A DNA stretch of 64,000 nucleotides from an uncultured Eubacteriales bacterium. GTDB taxonomy: Bacteria; Bacillota; Clostridia; Saccharofermentanales; Saccharofermentanaceae. This document shows positions 38,761 through 47,465 of this stretch, piece after piece (position 1 is the stretch's first letter; each line of letters opens with the position of its first letter). Position numbers and translations under genes: made by a program. The notes beneath the pieces are model-generated. The model saw nothing but the letters and a program-made list of their open reading frames with translations. It was not told where the DNA came from and did no database searches. The DNA is taken from the NCBI GenBank assembly GCA_900314745.1, contig OMWK01000020.1, forward strand, positions 1-64,000. The letters run 5' to 3'.

Positions 38761-40160
38761 AGCTTCTCCACCTGAGGTCCCTGAGGAGTATCCTTAACGG
38801 AATAACCCTTGGAAGTAATGAGGTCTCTGATGCGGTCTGCTTCAGCATAGTCCTTGTTCTTCTTGGCAGCAGTTCTCTGCTCAACAAGCTCCATGATCTC
38901 GGAAGGAATGCCGTCATCCTCTGCCTCTGTCTCAATACCGAGAACACCGGTAAGCTCAACGAGCTTATCGAGAGCAGCCTTCAAAGCGTCATCGGAAACT
39001 TTACCCGAAGCTACGGCTGTGTTGATATCGCGAACAAGATTGAAGATGACCGTGATTGCATCAGCCGTATTAAGGTCATCGTCCATTACCTTGATGAACT
39101 CGTCACCTGCGGTCTTAATCTGGGAAAGCAGGAGCTCGTCTTCTGATCCGTCACCAGAATTCTTGCCGATTACGAATCTTAGATTATTCGCACATGTAAC
39201 GATTCTGTCGAGGCCGTTCTGAGCTGACCTGAGAAGCTCATCAGAGAAGTTGATGGGCATCCTGTAGTGGCCTGAGAGAATGAAGAATCTTATTACCTGA
39301 TAAGGGAAATGCTTAACGATATCCCTGATTGTGAAGAAGTTGCCGAGGGACTTGCTCATCTTCTCGCCGTCAACGTTAACAAAAGCATTGTGTACCCAGC
39401 AATTAGCGAAAGGACATCCGTTTGCAGCCTCACTCTGAGCTATCTCGTTCTCGTGGTGAGGGAATATAAGATCCTGTCCGCCGCCGTGAATGTCGATGGT
39501 GTCACCGAGGTACTTCTTGATCATGGCGGAGCACTCGATGTGCCAGCCGGGTCTGCCCTCTCCCCAAGGGGAATCCCATGAAGGCTCGCCTTCCTTCTTA
39601 AACTTCCAGACAGCGAAGTCTCCGGGGTTCTTCTTGCCTTCATATGAAGCCTTGCGCTCACCGCCGCCCGCTACGAGATCCTCGAGCTTATAGTGTGAGA
39701 GCTTGCCGTAATCCTTGAACTTGGTTACGTCATAATAAACGCCGTCGCCTTCGATTACGTAAGCATATCCCTTATCCATAAGGGACTGAACGAGTCCGAT
39801 GATGGCATCAATGGACTCAGTTGCTCTGGGCTGGTATGTCGGGCGCTTGCAGTTAAGGCCGTCAGCATCGACGTAATATTCCTTGATGAAGCGGTCAGCT
39901 ATATCCTTAACCGTAACTCCCTCTTCGTTTGCGCGGTTGATCATCTTATCATCGATATCCGTAAAATTCTGACAGAACTCGACGTCATACCCTCTGTATT
40001 CAAGATACCTTCTAAGCGTGTCAAACGTTACGAAGGGTCTTGCATTACCTAAGTGGAAATAGTTGTAAACCGTAGGGCCGCACGCATACATCTTGACGTG
40101 GCCTTCCACCATCGGCTTAAACTCTTCCTTTGTACGTGTGAGGGTGTTGTAAAGTCTCAT
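38757..40160 (-). CDS. cysS: cysteinyl-tRNA synthetase
   Basis: 467 residues. Class I motifs: YACGPTVYNYFHLGNARPF (HIGH-type, about 27-44) and EKMSKSLGNF near residue 266. Zinc-site residues C28, C209-like and the HHENE segment near 233-237 are present. It charges tRNA-Cys. Overlaps cysE by one base and mrnC by 4, the standard Bacillota arrangement. Confidence 0.97.
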   Translation of the reverse strand: MRLYNTLTRTKEEFKPMVEGHVKMYACGPTVYNYFHLGNARPFVTFDTLRRYLEYRGYDVEFCQNFTDIDDKMINRANEEGVTVKDIADRFIKEYYVDADGLNCKRPTYQPRATESIDAIIGLVQSLMDKGYAYVIEGDGVYYDVTKFKDYGKLSHYKLEDLVAGGGERKASYEGKKNPGDFAVWKFKKEGEPSWDSPWGEGRPGWHIECSAMIKKYLGDTIDIHGGGQDLIFPHHENEIAQSEAANGCPFANCWVHNAFVNVDGEKMSKSLGNFFTIRDIVKHFPYQVIRFFILSGHYRMPINFSDELLRSAQNGLDRIVTCANNLRFVIGKNSGDGSEDELLLSQIKTAGDEFIKVMDDDLNTADAITVIFNLVRDINTAVASGKVSDDALKAALDKLVELTGVLGIETEAEDDGIPSEIMELVEQRTAAKKNKDYAEADRIRDLITSKGYSVKDTPQGPQVEKL

Positions 40161-40840
40161 TAAATTCCTTCTCCTTCCGTTCCCTGAAGATCGATTATAT
40201 CCTGCATCTGCAGGTGATAGATCCGCTCCTGAAGCTCGGATACAACCTTCGCAAGTTCCTTTACCTCTGCTTCCGTAGGATCATCGGTTATGTAGTGGTC
40301 AAGTGCAACAGCATGTGATTCTCCGGCGCTCTCTATCTTTACGATCTTGCCCGGAACACCAACTACTGTGGAATTATTCGGCACATCATGAAGGATAACC
40401 GCATTGGCACCGATTGACGATCCGCTTCCGATGGTTACGGGACCTAATATCTTGGCGCCTGCTCCGATAAGAACGTTGTCGCCGATAGTAGGATGACGCT
40501 TCGCTCCCTTAACGTGTCCTCTTCCTCCAAGTGTTACGCCATGGTAGATGGTGCAGTTATCACCGATAACTGCTGTCTCGCCGATTACGATACCCATGCC
40601 GTGGTCAATAAAAAGACCGCTGCCGATAGTGGCACCCGGATGGATCTCAATTCCGGTCTTGTGTCTTGCCCTCTGGGAATTCCATCTGGCAAGAAAGTAA
40701 AGCTTATGCTTATAAAGGAAATGACTTACGCGGTGATAAACGAGCGCATGAAAGCCCGAATACAAAAAGATAACGCTAGCAACACTTCTAGCGGCCGGAT
40801 CTCTAGAATAGATCTGCCTTGCATCATTAAGCAAACTCAT
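40160..40840 (-). CDS. cysE: serine O-acetyltransferase
   Basis: 226 residues. A short N-terminal helical domain (compact SAT type of Bacillota) and a left-handed beta helix with hexapeptide repeats from about residue 65 ([48 protein letters not shown]). It makes O-acetylserine, the precursor of cysteine, from serine and acetyl-CoA. The ATG at 40840 is preferred over a TTG at 40843. The Shine-Dalgarno sequence is weak (GTGGA, about 12 bases upstream). A structured leader or independent RNA lies directly upstream. Confidence 0.95.
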   Translation of the reverse strand: MSLLNDARQIYSRDPAARSVASVIFLYSGFHALVYHRVSHFLYKHKLYFLARWNSQRARHKTGIEIHPGATIGSGLFIDHGMGIVIGETAVIGDNCTIYHGVTLGGRGHVKGAKRHPTIGDNVLIGAGAKILGPVTIGSGSSIGANAVILHDVPNNSTVVGVPGKIVKIESAGESHAVALDHYITDDPTEAEVKELAKVVSELQERIYHLQMQDIIDLQGTEGEGI

Positions 40841-40870
40841 CAACTAACAATTCCACTTCTTTTTTTGCAC

Positions 40871-41036
40871 AAAAAGGCCTGAATTGAGTGAACCCCGCTT
40901 GACCCCTCGAATTCTCAAGGGCGGTACCCTGCAATCGATTTCAACAGTCCAATTTAAAAGGCTTTGCCTACGCCGACTGACTCCGGGTTCCATTTAACGT
41001 CATGTAGGTTCAATGTAGAGCCCACCCGCCTCAGGT
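40871..41036 (-). ncRNA. structured small RNA candidate, 6S-RNA-like
   Basis: The 253-base gap upstream of cysE has a TATAAT (41048-41043) on the minus strand, a predicted start near 41036, and ends in TTTTT at 40875-40871, giving about 166 bases. The fold read by eye is rod-like: CCTGA/TCAGG and TGAACC/GGTTCA outer helices, an internal bubble with a small 3'-side hairpin (CCCTTGA/TCGAGGG), then GGAACCC/GGGTACC, CAGTC/GACTG, and a terminal AGGC-AAA-GCCT hairpin. This is the shape of 6S RNA. A fragment AGGGTACCGC recalls the T-box motif but lacks its TGG. No coding sequence lies here. Confidence 0.45.
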
Positions 41037-41042
41037 ACTCTA

Positions 41043-41048
41043 ATTATA
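41043..41048 (-). promoter_or_regulatory. -10 element upstream of the small RNA candidate
   Basis: A perfect TATAAT on the minus strand in an AT-rich block. A matching -35 is not obvious (TGGAAT at 17-base spacing). Confidence 0.5.
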
Positions 41049-41096
41049 TATAATTAATAGGAATAATTCCACCCGCACGCTTAAATGTGCGAAGTA

Positions 41097-41831
41097 TCAG
41101 CACGATTCGGCATTAAGAACCGCCCTGTTGCCCGCGAATGCCGCACAAAGAACCCTGCAGGCACCCGATTCATACAGGGCCGAAGCGGCTTCGTGAAGAG
41201 TGTTTCCGGTTGTAGCAACATCATCTATCAGCAAGATGGTGAGACCATCCGTGACAAAATCATCCTTCACCTTAAAGGCTCCCTCCACATTAGAACTTCG
41301 CATCGCATTATCGGTGATCTGCGTCTGACGCATGGTGTCGCGAATCCTTATGAGAACCTCTTCAGAGTACGGGATGCCGCATATTCTCGCTGCTTCCTGA
41401 GCGATGAGACCGGCCTGATTATATCCCCTTTCGCGGTGTCTTGAAGGCGCAAGCGGGACGGGCACCACAAGATCCGCCGCAATGCCGTCGCTTTCCATGA
41501 GGCTTCCGAGAACCATGCCCAGGAAAGATGCAAGTTCGGGGTGGGAATGGAACTTTATCTTCGGCATGGCAGCAGAACAGAAACCCTTGTACGGGAACGG
41601 CATGTATAGTTTAAGCTCGGGATGAGGATCGCCCTCGTAAGGCTCTGACATAAGCGGGAAGAACCTGTTGTCAGAAGGCTGCGGAACGAGACCTGACAGG
41701 CATTGCGAACATATGCAGAAATTATCGGGAACGGCATAAGGTATCTTGCCGCGGGCATCGGGAAACCTGCCGCAGATGCAGCATCCCGGAGGAAGAATCA
41801 GATCAATCGCACTTCTTATCAGCTTCTTCAT
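41097..41831 (-). CDS. comFC: ComFC-like phosphoribosyltransferase-fold protein
   Basis: 244 residues. N-terminal zinc-ribbon cysteines (CCICGR near 17-22 and CSQC near 41-44), then a PRTase core with VVPVPLAPSRHRERGYNQAGLIA near residues 122-142 and the PRPP loop LLIDDVATTGNTLHEA near 200-215. ComFC is needed for DNA uptake in transformation, and its catalytic activity is not established. It overlaps recD2 by 29 bases, so the two competence/repair genes are co-translated. Confidence 0.93.
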   Translation of the reverse strand: MKKLIRSAIDLILPPGCCICGRFPDARGKIPYAVPDNFCICSQCLSGLVPQPSDNRFFPLMSEPYEGDPHPELKLYMPFPYKGFCSAAMPKIKFHSHPELASFLGMVLGSLMESDGIAADLVVPVPLAPSRHRERGYNQAGLIAQEAARICGIPYSEEVLIRIRDTMRQTQITDNAMRSSNVEGAFKVKDDFVTDGLTILLIDDVATTGNTLHEAASALYESGACRVLCAAFAGNRAVLNAESC

Positions 41832-44127
41832 GTCTTGCCGCCACTATCTTCAAAAAGTCAGGAAGCGAAGTCTTACGCTGGAGTTCGGACTCGGAGCCGA
41901 GCATCTTAAGCAGCCTGTTGCCAGAATCAATGATTATGACCTTGTTGCGTCCCCTCGTAACGGCGGTATATAGAAGCTTCCTGTTTGAGAGCCTGTAATT
42001 CATCTTGCCGAGCACGACCGCCACGGAATCGAACTCACATCCCTGAGACTTATGCACCGACAGCGCATACGACAGCTCGATATCGGCCATGTATTTCTTG
42101 TCGTAACCTACACGCCTGTCGTCATCAAAGATGACATCATACTTACCCGTGAGAACATCAAAGCCCTTGAATACACCTATCTCGCCGTTATAAACGCCAT
42201 GCTGCACCTCACGAGCATCAGGATCATAGTACTCTATCGAGTAGTTGTTCCTTACCTGCATGACGTGGTCTCCGGGGTACAGCTTAAGGTCCGACCTGAC
42301 GTTGACGTAATCTTCTACGTCTTCGTTGTGCCTGCTTTGAAGAAGCGAATTGAGATACTCCGTTCCAAGGAGATTTCTTCGGGTCGGACTCAGTATCGCG
42401 AAGTCACCGTTCCTGTTGCCGAGGGAAAGCTCCTCAACATAATGCAGAGCCTCCTCGTCACTCTCGGTTTTAATTATCTCGAAGTCATCGCCGGGAAGCG
42501 GCATCTCGCCTCTTAATATCCTTACCGCATTGGAAGCTATGGAACTTTCTTCATCCTGCCTGAATATGTACTTAAGTCTTACACTCGGTATCGCAGGACA
42601 CGACAGCATGTCTTCGAGAACGTTGCCTGCACCAACTGAAGGAAGCTGTTCCGGGTCTCCCACAAGAATTAGAGATGACCCGGGTCTCATGGCATCAAGC
42701 AGCGCTTTGAAAAGGAAGATGTCGACCATCGAAGCCTCATCAACCACGACCACCCTGCACTCCAGCGGATTGCTTCTGTTCCTTCCGAAGAAAGCCTCAT
42801 TATCGTCTTCATCATCGGAAGGTGCACTCATCTCCAGAAGCCTGTGTATCGTCGAAGCGCTTACGCCCGATGCCTCGGAAAGTCTCTTCGCAGCCCTTCC
42901 TGTAGGTGCACAGAATTCGAAGTCTATCTTCTCCTCCTTAAAGTGGTGTGCGAGTATCGAAGTTATGGTTGTCTTGCCGGTACCGGGACCGCCCGTGATT
43001 ATGGCTATCGGAGAATACATGCAAAGAAAGAGCGCCTCCTCCTGATGCTCATCCAAAGTAATGCCGCGGGCTTCACCCATGTCCCTTATCTTGCTTCTTG
43101 TCTTCTCCTCATCGGGGACAACAGACTTAGCATTGATGTACTTCTCTATCTCGGCCTTGATCGCGCGCTCGGTACCGAAGTACACTCCGGAAGCAATTCT
43201 GGCGCCCTCATCTTCCGCCCCGCACCCGATGCACTTGCCTTCGGCGAATCGGTAGATAACGATAAATTTATCCTCTTTGGCTCTCTCAAGAGCGTCGCTG
43301 TAAAGCCCGTCGAAAAGCTCATCCGGCATCTGCCCTCCGGTGTCTGCCGCAAGTATTGACATCACCTTGCTTCTCACCTGTCCCGGGATAAGATATGTAT
43401 CACCAGATGATTCATGAAGTCCGTTAACCGCACTTACCACAGCGCCTTCAAAACGGGATATGCTCAAAGGCTCCATATTAAGCTTCCTTGCAATTGCCTC
43501 ACACGTCTCGAAGCCGATGCCGGAGACCTTCATGAGCATATAGGGATTCCTGCTTATCTTATCGATGCAGTCGGGGCCCAGAAGATCGTAGATTTTGTTA
43601 GCCCTCTTATGACTTAATCCGAGTTTACGAAGGCCCAGGATGATCTTGTAAAACTCAATCCTCTCCTCAATCTCGGAAGCAATGGAAGTCGCCTTATCCA
43701 AGGTAAGACCGTCTATCGAAGATGAGGCTTTTACCGGATCATTAACTAGCCCCTCCAGAACCTCATCACCGTAAAGGTCAGCAAGTGCGCCTGCAGTCTT
43801 CTTACCAACCGCCTTGAAGTTATCTTTAAGAAATTCCGCAATGATCGCCTTATCCTCATCAGATGAATCAGCAGCTTCAATTGAAGAAGCCGATATCTGC
43901 GGCTGATCGTTATAGGCTGTCACCAAACCGGAAACCCTGTATGACAGTCCTTCGACGACACTTCCGGCAAAGCTTCCCTTGATCGAGAAACCGCCTTTAC
44001 ATGCGAAGATAACAAAACCGTTGCGTTCGAAAATGAGCTTGACGGCTGTAACAATACATCCGTCAAGCTCCTTCCCTATATCATCTTTACTCAATCTTCT
44101 GAGAACTTCAGAATCAGATGAACCCAT
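41803..44127 (-). CDS. recD2: RecD2-family ATP-dependent 5'-3' DNA helicase
   Basis: 774 residues. An N-terminal OB-like and helix-hairpin-helix region (residues 1-320) precedes the SF1 core. Walker A GGPGTGKTTITS is near residue 385, VVVDEASMVDIFL (Walker B) near 465, and the UvrD-like C-terminal block YALSVHKSQGCEFD near 695. RecD2 lacks the RecBC partners and acts in mismatch and replication-fork repair. It touches metK by one base. Confidence 0.95.
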   Translation of the reverse strand: MGSSDSEVLRRLSKDDIGKELDGCIVTAVKLIFERNGFVIFACKGGFSIKGSFAGSVVEGLSYRVSGLVTAYNDQPQISASSIEAADSSDEDKAIIAEFLKDNFKAVGKKTAGALADLYGDEVLEGLVNDPVKASSSIDGLTLDKATSIASEIEERIEFYKIILGLRKLGLSHKRANKIYDLLGPDCIDKISRNPYMLMKVSGIGFETCEAIARKLNMEPLSISRFEGAVVSAVNGLHESSGDTYLIPGQVRSKVMSILAADTGGQMPDELFDGLYSDALERAKEDKFIVIYRFAEGKCIGCGAEDEGARIASGVYFGTERAIKAEIEKYINAKSVVPDEEKTRSKIRDMGEARGITLDEHQEEALFLCMYSPIAIITGGPGTGKTTITSILAHHFKEEKIDFEFCAPTGRAAKRLSEASGVSASTIHRLLEMSAPSDDEDDNEAFFGRNRSNPLECRVVVVDEASMVDIFLFKALLDAMRPGSSLILVGDPEQLPSVGAGNVLEDMLSCPAIPSVRLKYIFRQDEESSIASNAVRILRGEMPLPGDDFEIIKTESDEEALHYVEELSLGNRNGDFAILSPTRRNLLGTEYLNSLLQSRHNEDVEDYVNVRSDLKLYPGDHVMQVRNNYSIEYYDPDAREVQHGVYNGEIGVFKGFDVLTGKYDVIFDDDRRVGYDKKYMADIELSYALSVHKSQGCEFDSVAVVLGKMNYRLSNRKLLYTAVTRGRNKVIIIDSGNRLLKMLGSESELQRKTSLPDFLKIVAARHEEADKKCD

Positions 44128-45193
44128 CAGCGAAGCTTAGCTGCCTCACTCTTAAATGCATCGACGAGGTCGAGCTTCTCCCATGGGAAGCCCTCTTTCT
44201 CTCTTCCGAAATGTCCGTATGATGCTGTCTTCTTGTAGATAGGTCTTCTCAGATCAAGATCCCTGATGATGGCAGCAGGACGAAGATCGCAGACGGAAGA
44301 TACAATATCGGAGATCTTGGAATCATCAATTGCACCTGTTCCGAAAGTATCGATCATTACCGATACAGGACGGGCTACACCGATGGCGTAAGCGATCTGA
44401 ACCTCACACTCCTTGGCAAGGCCTGCCGCAACAACGTTCTTGGCGATATGACGTGCAGCATATGCGGCACTTCTGTCAACCTTCGTCGGATCCTTACCGG
44501 AGAAACATCCACCGCCGTGACGGCCGAATCCGCCGTATGTATCTACGATGATCTTCCTTCCCGTAAGCCCCGTATCACCTGCAGGACCTCCAAGAACGAA
44601 TCTGCCCGTAGGATTGATAAATATCTTCGTGGTGTGGGACCGTCGTACTCTACCGTTACCTGAGACTTTCCGTCAGGGCTTAAGATGCTGGCAGGATCGT
44701 TCTTCCTGACTTCAGCGAGCTTCCTTGTAAGCTTATGCGCGAGAGAAATAGGAAGAGGCATATATTCCGGAGTATCGTCATTAGCATAACCGAACATCAT
44801 GCCCTGGTCTCCTGCACCGATATCAAGCTGTCCTTCTCCTCTTGTCTCAAGAGCATCATTAACGCCCTGGGCAATATCGGGAGACTGCTCATCGATCGAT
44901 GTCATTACAGCGCATGTGTTGTAGTCAAAACTTACGTCACTGCTGTTATAACCGATCTCCTTCAATGTCTCACGGGCAACGCTCGGGATATCAACATAGG
45001 ATGAAGTTGTTATCTCCCCTGCCACGATGATCATTCCCGTTGCAGCAAAAGTCTCGCATGCGACTCTTGCTTCAGGGTCATTGGCAATGATGGCGTCGAG
45101 AACAGCATCCGAGATCTGATCGCATACTTTATCAGGATGCCCCTCAGTTACTGATTCGGAAGTAAAAAGCCACTTACCACTATTTTTCCTCAT
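44127..45193 (-). pseudogene. metK: S-adenosylmethionine synthetase with internal deletion and frameshift
   Basis: The first part (from ATG 45193) is normal Met[27 protein letters not shown] and [14 protein letters not shown]. At about 44630-44640 the frame changes and jumps straight to [10 protein letters not shown]; intact enzymes have roughly 45-50 residues between these two blocks. The second part ([19 protein letters not shown] to the C-terminus) is normal in the shifted frame, ending EAAKLR at 44127. So about 140 bases are missing, not a multiple of three. metK is normally essential and single-copy, so an assembly or sequencing deletion is the leading explanation. Confidence 0.85.
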
Positions 45194-45234
45194 ATTTAAT
45201 ACCGCCTTAAATATAATCAATCTTGTAAAAAGCT

Positions 45235-45263
45235 ATTCTAACATTGAGCACTCTCATGTACAA
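45235..45263 (-). promoter_or_regulatory. predicted metK promoter
   Basis: TTGTAC (45263-45258) and TAGAAT (45240-45235) with a 17-base spacer. The leader to the ATG at 45193 is about 35 bases and contains AAGGCGG. Spo0A-like boxes lie just upstream. Confidence 0.6.
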
Positions 45264-45272
45264 CATTCCCTT

Positions 45273-45299
45273 TGTCGTTTTTTGTCGAAAATTGTCGAA
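45273..45299. promoter_or_regulatory. three Spo0A-box-like heptamers at 10-base spacing between metK and the tad locus
   Basis: TGTCGTT (45273), TGTCGAA (45283) and TGTCGAA (45293) read on the plus strand, each exactly 10 bases from the next. The last two match the Spo0A box perfectly. Tandem boxes 10 bases apart are the known Spo0A dimer-binding arrangement. They lie about 10 bases upstream of the metK -35 and about 35-60 bases upstream of a GATAAT (45335-45340) that could serve the tad genes. Which gene is regulated is not decided by sequence. Confidence 0.6.
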
Positions 45300-45370
45300 C
45301 TTTGGTAGGTAAAATCGGCTTTTGAACGCTGTATGATAATTCCAAGAACAGCCAAGAAAGGAATAAGGAA

Positions 45371-46282
45371 ATGGCATTCGGGATAGTAATTTACGAGGAA
45401 GATAATTATCTTTACAAACTCATAAGAGAGCGCCTGTCCTGCGTTTTTCCGGAAGCTTATATAAGACAACCGAACGGCGAGGGCGGCGAGTTCCCGGCTA
45501 TGATCAAGGACATCTACGTAATCTATGACAACAGATCGGACCCTCAGCCTGAAGTTAACGGCACGCATGATCCCATCCCGCTTTTCCAGGACGACGGCAA
45601 AGGGCACATGATCATAGACATGAAGAAGGTTGCAGCATCGATACGAAGCACTGACACCGGTGATGCTTTTACAGCCGGCAGGCTCCAGGATGAATGCAGC
45701 GACAGATTGAGGCTTCTCATATCATATGCCTATATCGACGAGCGTGAGAATTTCATAAGGAACGCTATTGGTCCGGAGACCTTCTCCACGCTTCATCCCA
45801 TCAGAATCGATCTTATGTCAGGAATAAGGATGCCGACTCCCTTTACCTCAGATATGTCAGGTTCAATAACGAAGCTTCTGCGTGCATGCACGAACAGAAG
45901 ATTCCGGCCTGAACACATACTCGGATACATTAACCCGGACAGTTCAGGGTTTCTCTCCTGCGGCAAACCGGATAACGAAGATGACGTATTTGACATAGGG
46001 ATAGACGCATCTGTGAAGCTTATATGTTTACTGAGAGAACTGTGTATAAGGGATAATTCCGGAGCTTTGATAGTGGCAGAAGGATGGAGAGTCGCAGACC
46101 TGACCAAGCTCATCAGTCTGTGCGATACAATTCATCTGCTCCTTCCTGCCAGGATGTGCACAGAAGACACAGGGATAACAAAGGAACTCGGCCTGTTCAA
46201 GCGTTCCCTGTCTTCCGGAGCACTCATGACGGTTCACTACTGTGAGGATTACAGGAACGAATATGAATCAATCAACATTTGA
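45371..46282 (+). CDS. degenerate TadZ/CpaE-like protein of the Tad locus
   Basis: 303 residues. The N-terminus (FGIVIYEEDNYLYKLIRERL) resembles a receiver-like domain of CpaE/TadZ. The later part keeps the pattern of a MinD-type ATPase domain (LLRELCIRDNSGALIVAEGW, SLCDTIHLLLPARM), but no Walker A motif is visible, so it is unlikely to hydrolyse ATP. TadZ positions the Tad machine in the cell. It is the first gene of the Tad operon, with AAGGAAT and AAGGAA just before the ATG. Its 3' end overlaps tadA by 20 bases. Confidence 0.55.
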   Translation: MAFGIVIYEEDNYLYKLIRERLSCVFPEAYIRQPNGEGGEFPAMIKDIYVIYDNRSDPQPEVNGTHDPIPLFQDDGKGHMIIDMKKVAASIRSTDTGDAFTAGRLQDECSDRLRLLISYAYIDERENFIRNAIGPETFSTLHPIRIDLMSGIRMPTPFTSDMSGSITKLLRACTNRRFRPEHILGYINPDSSGFLSCGKPDNEDDVFDIGIDASVKLICLLRELCIRDNSGALIVAEGWRVADLTKLISLCDTIHLLLPARMCTEDTGITKELGLFKRSLSSGALMTVHYCEDYRNEYESINI

Positions 46283-47465
46283 TATATCCGAGATCAAGGA
46301 GAAGCTGATATATTACGTTCTTAATGCCTTGAGAGATGAGTCCGATCCGTCTGATGACAGACTTAAGGAGATCATCTCGGAGATAATCGGAATGGACAGC
46401 AGCACTGCCACTCTTCCTCTCGAGAGCAAAAGAGAACTGGCACTAAGCGTATTCAACAGCTTAAGGCGCCTTGATGTCATAGAACCCCTGATGGAAGATC
46501 CGTCCATTACGGAGATTATGGTCAACGGACCTGATAAGGTCTTCTACGAACGCGGAGGAAAGCTTCATAAGACCGACATCAAATTCAAGGATGCCGACTC
46601 ACTTAAGACAGTAATATCCTGCTTCTTCGCGAACAGGAACAGGCCGCTTAACGAAGCCAATCCGATATCGGACTTAAGGCTTCCGGACGGTTCAAGAGCA
46701 AACTGCGTCCTTCCGCCTGTCGCCCCGGACGGCCCGATAGTCACGATAAGGAAATTCACGGGCATATCCCACGACATAGTCACGTTGATAAGGCAGGGAT
46801 TCATAAGTGAGGAAGCAGCGAGATTTCTATGCGACTGCGTAAGGAACAAGAAGACGATATTTCTCTGCGGCGGAACAGGATCCGGTAAGACAACTTTCCT
46901 TAATACATTATCGGGATTTATCCCTTCGGATGAGCGAGTAGTAACCATCGAGGATTCGGCAGAACTCAACCTTCAGGGAATAGACAATCTCGTACGAATG
47001 GAAGCAAGGCTGCCGGGTCCGGACGGAAGCGGCGAGGTGAACATCGGCATGATGATCAGGGCTGCACTTCGAATGCGCCCTGACCGGATAATCGTAGGCG
47101 AAGTCCGAGGTTCCGAGAGCGCCGATATGATGCACGCACTTAACACAGGGCACCGCGGCAGTCTCTCTACCGGCCACGCGAATTCATGCATCGAGATGCT
47201 CGAGAGACTAACGGGCATGGTCATGGCGGGATCTTCCCTGCCCTATAACGCTATCATGACCCAGCTGTCCATGGGCATCGACATAATCATTCACATAACA
47301 AGAGACAGGAACGGCAAAAGATATATAGACGAGATCTGCTCAGTCCTTCCCGCGAGAGGCAAGGACTTTAATCTTCTCAAGCTGTTCATAAACGACGGAG
47401 GCAAAGGCTGTGAACGGGTCTGTACTGATTCAGAACTTAAAGACACGTGTGAATATAAAGGATGA
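46263..47465 (+). CDS. tadA: TadA/CpaF-family secretion ATPase
   Basis: 400 residues from the ATG at 46263 (7 codons after the longest open start, chosen for AGGA spacing). Walker A LCGGTGSGKTTFLN near residue 205, VVTIEDSAELNLQG near 234, the Asp-box and arginine region with LRMRPDRIIVGEVRGSESADM near 275-295, and the HAN box TGHRGSLSTGHANS near 303. Powers assembly of Flp pili. It overlaps the downstream TadBC gene by 56 bases. Confidence 0.95.
   Translation: MNQSTFDISEIKEKLIYYVLNALRDESDPSDDRLKEIISEIIGMDSSTATLPLESKRELALSVFNSLRRLDVIEPLMEDPSITEIMVNGPDKVFYERGGKLHKTDIKFKDADSLKTVISCFFANRNRPLNEANPISDLRLPDGSRANCVLPPVAPDGPIVTIRKFTGISHDIVTLIRQGFISEEAARFLCDCVRNKKTIFLCGGTGSGKTTFLNTLSGFIPSDERVVTIEDSAELNLQGIDNLVRMEARLPGPDGSGEVNIGMMIRAALRMRPDRIIVGEVRGSESADMMHALNTGHRGSLSTGHANSCIEMLERLTGMVMAGSSLPYNAIMTQLSMGIDIIIHITRDRNGKRYIDEICSVLPARGKDFNLLKLFINDGGKGCERVCTDSELKDTCEYKG

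Noticed and set aside
40900-40930. T-box riboswitch before cysE
   Set aside because: AGGGTACCGC resembles the T-box core, but the TGG needed to pair with the tRNA acceptor is missing, the length is too short and no clear terminator/antiterminator pair is seen. Kept only as an alternative.
45273-45299. DnaA boxes / replication origin
   Set aside because: The repeats are TGTCGAA, not TTATCCACA, and there is no dnaA, dnaN or AT-rich unwinding element nearby.
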